DNA of 64,000 nt from Petrachloros mirabilis ULC683 (GTDB lineage Bacteria; Cyanobacteriota; Cyanobacteriia; Thermosynechococcales; Thermosynechococcaceae). Below are positions 36,880 to 43,963 of this stretch, piece after piece. The notes under the pieces were generated by a model, which was not told where the DNA came from, made no database searches, and was given only the letters and a program-made list of their open reading frames with translations. The first letter of the stretch is position 1. Each line of letters begins with the position of its first letter. Location: the NCBI RefSeq assembly GCF_009939295.1, contig NZ_WVIC01000009.1:1-64000 (forward strand), in the 5' to 3' direction. Made by a program: the position numbers and the translations under genes.

Positions 36880-37550
36880 CAGATTCCTCACTTCAGGATT
36901 GGGAAGCCTGGCTGCACGGCGGGTCTCTAGATCAATGCAAGGCGGCTCTGGATGCCCTGGCCAAGTACCCGGCGCATGAGGCGGTGCCGATCTTGCAGCG
37001 ATTGCTCACCCACCCCGATGTGGTGCGGCGTCGCTTTGCGGTCATGGGCTTGGGCAACCACCCCACCGCCGCATCCTGGCAGATTCTGACCACCTTGATC
37101 ACCCAAGAGCAAGACGACAATATTTTGGCCGAGGCGGCCAACACCCTCTGTGACTTTGGCGAAGCCGCTGTGCCCCTGTTGGTGCAGTTATTTGAGCGAT
37201 GTCCCCACTGGTTGACTCGTCAAACCATTCTGGCGATCTTGATGGATACCCAGCCCAACAATATTCTGCTCTCCGTCGTTCGCATGGGGCTGTTAGACAA
37301 AACCCTTACGGTGCGAGAAACGGCCATTCTGGCCCTGGGCAGCCTTCTGGATGGGGTCTGTCATGGGGAGGCGATGGTGCTGCTGACGGAGCTATCGGGC
37401 TCGTCAGTTTGGCGCGATCGCTGGCAAGCTGCGATCGCCCTTAGGCGTTCCCAAACCCCAGAGGCCAGAAAGCGTCTGGCGGCTTTGCGCCAGGACGATC
37501 ATCCCTGGGTGGTCGCCGCAGCCCTGGAAGCCACCTTGCAATCGAGTTGA
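36876..37550 (+). CDS. HEAT-repeat, bilin lyase-like protein paired with the orphan phycobiliprotein
   Basis: A 224-residue HEAT-repeat protein (ALDALAKYPAHEAVPIL, RRFAVMGLGNHPTA, ILALGSLLDG, RWQAAIALRRSQTPEARKRLA). It belongs to the broad group that includes CpcE/F lyases, CpeZ and NblB. The start overlaps the preceding stop (ATGA), so the two proteins are probably made together and may bind each other. The most economical idea is a dedicated lyase or chaperone for the orphan phycobiliprotein; an NblB-like pigment-removing role is the alternative. Confidence 0.75.
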   Translation: MTDSSLQDWEAWLHGGSLDQCKAALDALAKYPAHEAVPILQRLLTHPDVVRRRFAVMGLGNHPTAASWQILTTLITQEQDDNILAEAANTLCDFGEAAVPLLVQLFERCPHWLTRQTILAILMDTQPNNILLSVVRMGLLDKTLTVRETAILALGSLLDGVCHGEAMVLLTELSGSSVWRDRWQAAIALRRSQTPEARKRLAALRQDDHPWVVAAALEATLQSS

Positions 37551-37708
37551 TTGGGAAATCTCGCTCTTCAAACTAAAACATTAAGTTTTACAAATCTTTA
37601 TGAGAGCGCACCCAAGGTATATCAATATGGATCGTAACCTAGCGCAAGAAATGTTCTCACCATTGACTGCGCCCAAACGCGTAAATTCTCAGTGAGAGTT
37701 TGCGGTTT

Positions 37709-37870
37709 GCTCAGAGGCAGTTTGAGAAGTTGCTTAGACCTTGCACTTGCCCCCCTAGCCCCCCAATTCTGGGGGGAAATGAGCAGAGTTTTTGGCTTTC
37801 TCCCCCCAATTTTGGGGGGTTGGGGGGGCTAATGCAGGGATGAATGAGACTTTTCAGACGGCCTCTCAGC
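37709..37870. repeat. Family B-like core with different termini
   Basis: The core (GCCCCCCTAGCCCCCCAATT and CCCCCCAATTTTGGGGGG) is that of the 174-bp elements, but the ends are GCTCAGAGGCAGTTTGAGAAGT and the inverse of GCTGAGAGGCCGTCTGAAAA, not GTGTACAC. It lies in the 431-base gap between the HEAT gene and cpeC, upstream of the cpeC promoter. No clear target duplication was found. Confidence 0.7.
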
Positions 37871-37922
37871 TAACAAGGTCACCTCAAACTGCCCGTGCAT
37901 TGGGGGGTGTGACCCAAGTTAG

Positions 37923-37938
37923 TTTCCCCTAGGGGAAA
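37923..37938. promoter_or_regulatory. 16-bp perfect palindrome upstream of cpeC
   Basis: TTTCCCCTAGGGGAAA, 44 bases before the cpeC ATG. A second inverted pair, GTTAA...TTAAC, surrounds 37949-37965. Position suits an operator or a leader hairpin. The ribosome-binding site is AGGGAGA just before the start. Confidence 0.45.
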
Positions 37939-37981
37939 AATCAGCTTAGTTAATCCGTCGTTAACCAGGGAGAAACTGTTA

Positions 37982-38842
37982 ATGGCTTTTGGACCAGCTT
38001 CACGCTTAGGTGTTAGCCTATTTGACGAAACCCCGCCTACTGAGTGGATTCCCGGTCAGTCTGCTTCAGATGCTGAAACGGTGATTCGTGCAGTCTATCG
38101 GCAAGTTCTCGGTAACGCATACGTCATGGAAAGTGAGCGTCTCAGCGTTCCGGAATCTCAATTCAAACGGGGTGAACTTAGTGTCCGGGAGTTTGTGCGA
38201 CAAGTCGCCAAATCTGATTTGTACCGCTCTCGCTTTTTTACGAGCTGTGCTCGCTACCGAGCCATTGAACTGAATTTCAGGCACCTCTTGGGTCGTCCCC
38301 CCTTGGATCTAGAGGAGATGCGCACCCACAGCACCATTCTCGATACCGAAGGGTTTGAGGCCGAAATCGACTCTTACCTAGACAGTGATGAGTATCAAAA
38401 CACCTTTGGCGAAAACTTTGTCCCCTACGTGCGGGGCTACAAAACTGAAGCCTGCCAGAGCATGGTGCAGTTTACTCATACCTTTGAGTTGGTGCGTGGT
38501 GCTTCGAGCAGCAGCCTCAAGGGCAACATTGCCGGCAAGCGCCCCCGTCTCAATTCTTTGGTGATTCAGAAAGTTCCGACGCCAGTGGTTTCGCCCGCCA
38601 GTGACGGTGCGACTTTCCAACATCCGCCAGGAACAGCGAGAACTCGCTTTGGTTCTAGCATCGGTGATGATGGAAAAATGTATCGCATTGAAGTTACAGG
38701 ATACCGATCAAAGGTGGTCAACCCGGTGTCTAAGTTCCGTCGTAGCAACCAGGTGTATTACGTCCCCTTTGAGAAGCTTTCTCAAGAGTATCAGCGGATT
38801 CACCGGCAGGGTGGGGTAATTGCCAGTATCACACCGGTCTAG
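37982..38842 (+). CDS. cpeC: Phycoerythrin-associated rod linker CpeC
   Basis: A 286-residue rod linker. Residues about 25-155 are the phycobilisome linker domain (VIRAVYRQVLGNAYVMESERL, SVREFVRQVAKSDLYRSRFF, ELNFRHLLGRPP). The C-terminal 55 residues form a CpcD-type domain (MYRIEVTGYRS... EYQRIHRQGGVI). It joins phycoerythrin hexamers in the rods. First gene of cpeCD; both termini are conserved. Confidence 0.93.
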   Translation: MAFGPASRLGVSLFDETPPTEWIPGQSASDAETVIRAVYRQVLGNAYVMESERLSVPESQFKRGELSVREFVRQVAKSDLYRSRFFTSCARYRAIELNFRHLLGRPPLDLEEMRTHSTILDTEGFEAEIDSYLDSDEYQNTFGENFVPYVRGYKTEACQSMVQFTHTFELVRGASSSSLKGNIAGKRPRLNSLVIQKVPTPVVSPASDGATFQHPPGTARTRFGSSIGDDGKMYRIEVTGYRSKVVNPVSKFRRSNQVYYVPFEKLSQEYQRIHRQGGVIASITPV

Positions 38843-38844
38843 GG

Positions 38845-38925
38845 TTTTGTCAGGACAATTTTGACGGGTCGTAGACCTTCAAAATTTAACCCTACTCAAC
38901 TTTTCGGTACTCAGTTACCTGTCAA
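38845..38925. repeat. Intergenic repeat family C between cpeC and cpeD
   Basis: The segment TTTTGTCAGGACAATTTTGA, then ACCTTCAAAATTTAACCC and AACTTTTCGGTACTCAG closely matches 60020-60095 upstream of cofG, and part of it matches 49208-49252. It follows the cpeC stop by a few bases. No terminal inverted repeats were found. Confidence 0.65.
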
Positions 38926-39002
38926 ATTAAATTTGGCAGATCAGCAGATCACTAGAAAGCTTTCACGATTGGCGTCGATGGGGTGATGGTTTGTGGCATT
39001 CA

Positions 39003-39025
39003 GGGCAGGCTATGGCTGCCTGCCC
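39003..39025 (+). promoter_or_regulatory. Hairpin in the cpeC-cpeD intergenic region
   Basis: GGGCAGGC and GCCTGCCC form an 8-bp GC stem with a 7-base loop, 114 bases before cpeD, without a T-run. It may stabilise the upstream cpeC mRNA or attenuate transcription. Confidence 0.5.
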
Positions 39026-39138
39026 AAGACAAGTCATGCCGGTGGTGTGGCTGCCCCGTCACTCTATCCCGTTGATCGCTTAACCCTCAATCAAAAGCAA
39101 ACCTGTTTAGACGTGACTTTAGGAGACTGAATTTCACA

Positions 39139-39891
39139 ATGGCTGTATCTACCCAGTTTGAATTGTGGCCCACCAGCGGCCTGGATGAAGTCCAGACCAT
39201 TATTCGTGCGGTTTATAGGCAGGTGTTGGGCAATCCCCATGTCATGGAAAGTGAGCGCCTCGTGGCCGCTGAGTCCCAACTGTGCGATCGCGCCATTTCC
39301 GTGCGGGAATTTGTCCGGGCTGTAGCCAAATCCGCTCTATATCGCACCCGCTACTTTGAGTCCTGCGCCCCCTACCGCTTTGTCGAAGTCAACTTCAAGC
39401 ATCTCCTCGGTCGCGCCCCCCAAGATCAACGAGAAGTATCTGAGCATATCATTCGCTGCGTTGCCGAGGGCTACGAAGCAGAAATTGACTCCTACATCGA
39501 TAGCGATGAGTACCAGGCCGCCTTTGGTGAAAATGTAGTGCCCTACTATCGAGGGCAAGACAGTGCTGCCAACTCGAAGCAAGTCGGCTATATTCACAGC
39601 TTTGCCCTTGACCGGGGTCCAGCGCAGATCGACAGTGCCACCAAGGCGTCGCAACTCGTCTATGCAGTCGCCACCAATACGGTTCCCGCCGTCAAACCCT
39701 CTACCAGCCGGGGGGGGGCTTCTTCCGTGGCCGAAAAAACCTTCAAGATTTTGGTGTCTGGTTCCAAATTCGATAGTCCTCGGCGCACCAGCAATACCGA
39801 GTACATTGTGTCTGGCAGCAAAATGACCCCTCAAATTCAGCGCATTCATCGTGCTGGGGGCAAAATCGTCAAGATTACAGAAGTCATCTAG
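39139..39891 (+). CDS. cpeD: Phycoerythrin-associated rod linker CpeD
   Basis: A 250-residue rod linker similar to CpeC: linker domain at about 17-150 (IIRAVYRQVLGNPHVMESERL, SVREFVRAVAKSALYRTRYF, EVNFKHLLGRAP) and a C-terminal CpcD-type domain (FKILVSGSKFDS... IQRIHRAGGKI). AGGAGA precedes the ATG. It is followed by two terminators before cpeS. There is no cpeE gene here, unlike the cpeCDE cluster of Fremyella. Confidence 0.93.
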   Translation: MAVSTQFELWPTSGLDEVQTIIRAVYRQVLGNPHVMESERLVAAESQLCDRAISVREFVRAVAKSALYRTRYFESCAPYRFVEVNFKHLLGRAPQDQREVSEHIIRCVAEGYEAEIDSYIDSDEYQAAFGENVVPYYRGQDSAANSKQVGYIHSFALDRGPAQIDSATKASQLVYAVATNTVPAVKPSTSRGGASSVAEKTFKILVSGSKFDSPRRTSNTEYIVSGSKMTPQIQRIHRAGGKIVKITEVI

Positions 39892-39898
39892 GCGGATG

Positions 39899-39940
39899 GG
39901 TATGGGCACAGCCTCCTCAGGATCTGCCCATACCTTTTTA
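39899..39940 (+). terminator. Rho-independent terminator after cpeD
   Basis: GGTATGGGCA pairs with TGCCCATACC (10 bp), followed directly by TTTTTAA. It ends the cpeCD transcript. Confidence 0.88.
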
Positions 39941-40040
39941 ACTTAGATGGCATTTGCAAGCTTCCATTTCGGTTCCTTCATCAATTTTTCCTGGGGATGC
40001 TTGAGCTTAAGGCTTATAGGGTTTTCAGTCCGTCTCACAA

Positions 40041-40083
40041 CCTGTTTGCAAGGTCTAAGCAACTTTTCAAACAGGCTTTTTTA
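40041..40083 (+). terminator. Second terminator/attenuator in the cpeS leader
   Basis: CCTGTTTG and CAAACAGG form an 8-bp stem, followed by CTTTTTTAT. It lies 28 bases before cpeS, so transcripts entering cpeSTR from cpeCD, or from a promoter in between, would have to pass it. Confidence 0.82.
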
Positions 40084-40110
40084 TCACAGAATTTCAGCTC
40101 AGGAACTTAA

Positions 40111-40638
40111 ATGGATATTACCGAGTTCATTGCCCGGTCGATTGGGCACTGGCGATCGCAGCGAAGTGTCCATCACTTAGCCTTTGGTCACTTTGAAGCC
40201 GTACAGTCTGAAATTGAGATTGTGTCTCTTCGCCCAGAAGACTCATCCGTCCTGGATCTGTGCCAAACCCATAGCATCGATCCGCAAACAGTGAGTTCCC
40301 CCTTTCGCATGACCTGGGAAGGTCAATCAGACTGGGATGAAACAGAAGTGCTAGCCGGAAGCTGCATCCTGGTTCCAGTCCCCGATCCGCAAACGCCCAA
40401 CAGAGGTCAACTCATACGCGACCAAGGCTATGCAGAAACCATGGCCGCCGTGGGAGACTATCGCATTACTGAAGACAATGCCTTTATTCTAGTAACAGCT
40501 TACGACCGAGCCGCTGCGGAAGAAAAAATTTGGTTCATTAACCCGAACCTTCGCTGTCGAGTCTCCTGTATTAAAACCAGCGCGGGGACGGGAGTGGTCA
40601 CTGCTTCCTTTTCCACAGAAATTCGCCAAGAGACCTAA
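40111..40638 (+). CDS. cpeS: Phycoerythrobilin lyase CpeS
   Basis: A 175-residue S-type bilin lyase: MDITEFIARSIGHWRSQRS, LDLCQTHSIDPQTVSSPFRM, WFINPNLRCRVSCI. CpeS is known to attach phycoerythrobilin to the Cys-82-type site (C80 here) of CpeB. Order cpeS-cpeT-cpeR after linker genes matches the cpeCDESTR operon of Fremyella, which supports the name. cpeT follows after 11 bases. Confidence 0.9.
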   Translation: MDITEFIARSIGHWRSQRSVHHLAFGHFEAVQSEIEIVSLRPEDSSVLDLCQTHSIDPQTVSSPFRMTWEGQSDWDETEVLAGSCILVPVPDPQTPNRGQLIRDQGYAETMAAVGDYRITEDNAFILVTAYDRAAAEEKIWFINPNLRCRVSCIKTSAGTGVVTASFSTEIRQET

Positions 40639-40649
40639 ATCACGCCCCC

Positions 40650-41255
40650 ATGATGACACCGTCTCCCACTGAGCAACTCATGACTCTGGCCCATTGGATG
40701 GCCGGAGATTTTAGCAATGCTCAGCAAGTGTTTGCCAATCCTAAGGATTACGCCCATATCCATGTCTTGTTCCGACCCCTCCCCTACAGCTTCTTTGCTG
40801 GTATTGGCTTTTACTCAGAGCAGGTCTATGACTATGATTTGTGGCGACCCTACCGCCAAGGAATTCATCGGCTAATCGATCAAGGCGATTACATTTACAT
40901 TGAAAACTACAGCCTCAAAGAGGCGCATCTTTATGCTGGGGCGGCTCGTCATCCTGATATTCTGCAAACCATTACCTCTGAGGCTATTGAGCGGCGATAC
41001 CACTGCTCCATGATTTTCAGACGTCAGGGTGATTTGTATGTAGGTGGCGTTGAACCCGGTAATCGCTGCATCCTGGAGCGCAATGGTTGCCAAACCTACC
41101 TCGTCAGCGATGTGGAAATTTCAGAGAAGACCTGGGTCAGCCTGGATCGAGGACTGGATGTCAACACCCATGAACAAGTCTGGGGATCAACCCATGGCCC
41201 CCTGCGATTTGAAAAGCAAGAGAGTTTTGCCCATGAACTCCCAGCTCTCCCATAA
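40650..41255 (+). CDS. cpeT: Phycoerythrobilin lyase CpeT
   Basis: A 201-residue T-type bilin lyase: LAHWMAGDFSNAQQV, FRPLPYSFFAGIGFYSEQVY, CSMIFRRQGDLYVGGVEPG. CpeT-type enzymes act on the Cys-165 site of CpeB. The start could also be the second ATG (40653). Its last 23 bases overlap cpeR. Confidence 0.92.
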   Translation: MMTPSPTEQLMTLAHWMAGDFSNAQQVFANPKDYAHIHVLFRPLPYSFFAGIGFYSEQVYDYDLWRPYRQGIHRLIDQGDYIYIENYSLKEAHLYAGAARHPDILQTITSEAIERRYHCSMIFRRQGDLYVGGVEPGNRCILERNGCQTYLVSDVEISEKTWVSLDRGLDVNTHEQVWGSTHGPLRFEKQESFAHELPALP

Positions 41256-41604
41256 AGTTTCCGGTGCCAGCGTCGATCTGGAGCAGTCCCAGACTAAGCT
41301 GCTGCCCCCAGAAGCTCAAAAAAAGATGAAAGGCTGGATTCGCAGCCGCCATCTGATTTGCTCTGGCAACTTTTTTATTTTTGAAACGGTTGATTATAGT
41401 GCCATCGAGCGCTTCTTTGAATGCGTTGCTGGCCTGGGCGGCACGGTCATCGCCGTAGACACCATTGACAAGGTTTGGATTGGCGATCATCGACAAGTCT
41501 TTCTCTACCAGGCCAAGGCCAGCCTGCATACCCCCTGTCACGACCTCAAGCAATACTGGCTCAAATACGGCAGCTTTCGTACCCGGTTTGACGGGCAAGC
41601 CTGA
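41233..41604 (+). CDS. cpeR: Phycoerythrin operon activator CpeR
   Basis: A 123-residue CpeR: KKMKGWIRSRHLICSGNFFI, FFECVAGLGGTVIAVDTIDK, DHRQVFLYQAKASLHTP. In Fremyella CpeR is required for cpeBA and peb expression and links green-light induction of cpeCDESTR to the rest of the regulon. The open frame extends back to 41044 inside cpeT; the ATG at 41233 matches the family N-terminus with a slightly longer leader. Confidence 0.93.
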   Translation: MNSQLSHKVSGASVDLEQSQTKLLPPEAQKKMKGWIRSRHLICSGNFFIFETVDYSAIERFFECVAGLGGTVIAVDTIDKVWIGDHRQVFLYQAKASLHTPCHDLKQYWLKYGSFRTRFDGQA

Positions 41605-41756
41605 CCACCCACTTGTGTGGCTAGATTCTCACCGAAGAGATCGGTACTATGGACATGGACAAGAAAGCAGAGGTGCCTGGTTGTCCTTAACCCAGGCTGT
41701 CAAATCTCATTCCCCTCAAACGCCGATTCTTCAGATGCGAAGGAACCTACTGACTG

Positions 41757-42941
41757 ATGCCTACCATTGAAACCAGAACCGAACCCATGGTGATCAACAT
41801 GGGGCCACACCACCCGTCAATGCACGGAGTGCTGCGACTCGTGGTCACTCTGGATGGCGAAAACGTGGTCGATTGTGAACCCGTGATCGGCTATCTCCAT
41901 CGCGGCATGGAAAAAATTGCCGAAAACCGCACCAACATCATGTTTGTGCCCTACGTCAGCCGCTGGGACTATGCCGCAGGCATGTTCAATGAGGCGGTCA
42001 CGGTCAACGCCCCCGAGCGCCTAGCCGACATTAAGGTGCCCAAGCGAGCCAGCTATATCCGGGTGATCATGCTGGAGCTGAACCGGATTGCCAATCACCT
42101 GCTCTGGTTAGGCCCCTTCCTGGCTGATGTTGGTGCCCAAACGCCTTTTTTCTACATCTTTCGCGAGCGGGAGCTGATCTACGATTTGTTTGAGGCCGCC
42201 ACGGGGATGCGGTTTATCAACAACAACTACTTTCGCATGGGCGGTGTGGCGGCTGATCTCACCTACGGGTGGGTGTCCAAGTGTCTGGACTTCTGCGACT
42301 ACTTTTTGCCTAAGGTAGATGAGTACGAGCGCCTAATTACCAACAACCCCATTTTTGTCCGCCGCTTGGAAGGAATTGGCACAATCAGCCGCGAAGAGGC
42401 CATTAACTGGGGTCTATCTGGCCCGATGCTGCGTGGTTCGGGGGTGAACTGGGATCTGCGTCGGGTGGATCACTATGAGTGCTACGACGACTTTGACTGG
42501 GAAGTTCAGTGGGAAACCGATGGCGACTGTCTGGCTCGCTACGCGGTGCGGATTCGGGAAATGCGCGAGTCAGTCAAAATTATCCGGCAGGCACTCAAAG
42601 GATTGCCCGGTGGCCCCTACGAAAACCTGGAAGCCAAGCGCATGGCTGAAGGACGCAAATCCCAGTGGAATGAATTTGACTATCAATTCCTGGGTAAAAA
42701 ACTGGCTCCCACGTTTAAGATTCCGGAAGGGGAACTCTATGCACGGGTGGAAACGGGCAAAGGTGAACTAGGGATTTATCTAATTGGAAAAGATAATGGC
42801 TTCCCCTGGCGCTGGAAGATTCGTCCACCGGATTTCAATAATTTACAAGTATTGCCCCAATTGCTTAAAGGCATGAAGGTGGCTGATATTGTCGCCATTC
42901 TGGGGAGTATTGATGTGATTATGGGATCGGTTGATCGCTAA
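41757..42941 (+). CDS. ndhH: NAD(P)H-quinone oxidoreductase subunit H
   Basis: A 394-residue NdhH, the 49-kDa-type subunit of the NDH-1 complex that helps form the quinone site. It is full length: [42 protein letters not shown]-type helix ([10 protein letters not shown]) and the C-terminal [13 protein letters not shown]. It is on the same strand as cpeR after 152 bases but has no functional link to it. Confidence 0.97.
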   Translation: MPTIETRTEPMVINMGPHHPSMHGVLRLVVTLDGENVVDCEPVIGYLHRGMEKIAENRTNIMFVPYVSRWDYAAGMFNEAVTVNAPERLADIKVPKRASYIRVIMLELNRIANHLLWLGPFLADVGAQTPFFYIFRERELIYDLFEAATGMRFINNNYFRMGGVAADLTYGWVSKCLDFCDYFLPKVDEYERLITNNPIFVRRLEGIGTISREEAINWGLSGPMLRGSGVNWDLRRVDHYECYDDFDWEVQWETDGDCLARYAVRIREMRESVKIIRQALKGLPGGPYENLEAKRMAEGRKSQWNEFDYQFLGKKLAPTFKIPEGELYARVETGKGELGIYLIGKDNGFPWRWKIRPPDFNNLQVLPQLLKGMKVADIVAILGSIDVIMGSVDR

Positions 42942-42964
42942 GTTCGCAGGGTACTAGTATTCAG

Positions 42965-43047
42965 AGGCAGAAATAAGCCACCTATTTGAAAAAGCTCAAG
43001 CCTTTGCATGGCCTGAAATCCCCCTTTTACCTTCTTATTTCTGCCTT
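42965..43047. repeat. 83-bp element with 13-bp perfect inverted ends
   Basis: AGGCAGAAATAAG and CTTATTTCTGCCT are exact inverted repeats separated by 57 bases, starting 24 bases after ndhH. It could be an mRNA 3' stabiliser or a miniature repeat. No second copy was noticed. Confidence 0.6.
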
Positions 43048-43133
43048 GTTGGACTAGTTTCTGGTGAGCGCAATCGTTATCGAAATAGTGATAAAAAGAT
43101 GCCTATGCAGAGTACAGTTGTGAACAATTAGTT

Positions 43134-43451
43134 TTGGCTGATGATATTTTACAACGAGTTCGAGAAGCAGCAGACAAACGATTGTTGTTTCTACCTCATA
43201 CGATTAGGCAGATGGCGCGCCCAGATCGCATGATTGCAACGACTGAGGTTGAAGCAGTAGTCATCACAGGTGAGGTAATCGAGGATTACCCAGAAGACGC
43301 AAGAGGGCACAGTTGCCTCATTTTGGGATATGGGCGTGACGACCGAGCAATCCATGTGGTTTGCGCACCGAAAGATGAATATTTAGCTATCCTTACAGCA
43401 TATCTGCCTAATCCCAACCAATGGACATTAGATTTTAAAGGAAGACTTTAA
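43134..43451 (+). CDS. DUF4258 family toxin-like protein
   Basis: A 105-residue DUF4258 protein: LFLPHTIRQMARPDRMI, GEVIEDYPEDARGHSCLILGYG, AIHVVCAPKDEYLAILTAYLP. DUF4258 proteins are RelE-like mRNA interferases. The start is a TTG at 43134; no better one exists upstream. The YgiT-type antitoxin gene starts three bases after the stop. Confidence 0.82.
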   Translation: MADDILQRVREAADKRLLFLPHTIRQMARPDRMIATTEVEAVVITGEVIEDYPEDARGHSCLILGYGRDDRAIHVVCAPKDEYLAILTAYLPNPNQWTLDFKGRL

Positions 43452-43453
43452 GG

Positions 43454-43672
43454 ATGGAATGCCTTTGCTGTAAAGCCCAAATGCGACGTGGAACTGCCCC
43501 ATTCTCTATTGATCGAAATGGCTATCGAGTGTTTTGGGATAACATTCCGGCATGGGTTTGCGATCAATGTGGCGAGGCACTTTTTGAAGCCCGCGAGGTT
43601 GATTTGATCCAGGAAGCATTAGTCGGTTTGGATCGAGAGACGGCCACGTTAGTTGGTCATTCATCGCAGTAG
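43454..43672 (+). CDS. YgiT-type zinc-finger antitoxin
   Basis: A 72-residue MqsA-like zinc-finger protein: CLCCKAQM near the N-terminus and WVCDQCGEALFE in the middle, giving two C-x2-C pairs for zinc. It is the usual partner of DUF4258 toxins. The pair stands between ndhH and a secreted beta-propeller gene. Confidence 0.85.
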   Translation: MECLCCKAQMRRGTAPFSIDRNGYRVFWDNIPAWVCDQCGEALFEAREVDLIQEALVGLDRETATLVGHSSQ

Positions 43673-43963
43673 CCACATAACGTTCTAGTTGGAGCAAATT
43701 GATAAAGTTGGTTGTTGTTGCCCAAAAGATAATGGCAGCGGCTCAAGCAGAATGTTATTAGGAGTTGGTGGTGGGCTTGGGTGTATTGGTGGTTGTTTTT
43801 GTGGTGGCCATCCAAAATGCTGTGGGCGATTTTGGCTTTGGGTGGCGGCAATTGGAGCGATGACCCTAGGCTAGTCTTTGACCCTCGCAGCCCGCCTTAA
43901 GCTTCTCTTAAAAAAAATGCTTTAAGGTCAGGTGTCGTTGTTACGATTTAAATCGAAGCCCTG

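Noticed and set aside
43689-43874. Cys/Gly-rich 61-residue reading frame after the YgiT antitoxin gene
   Set aside because: It starts only with TTG, lacks a ribosome-binding site, and its composition follows low-complexity G/T-rich DNA; an opposite-strand frame of equal length is no better.
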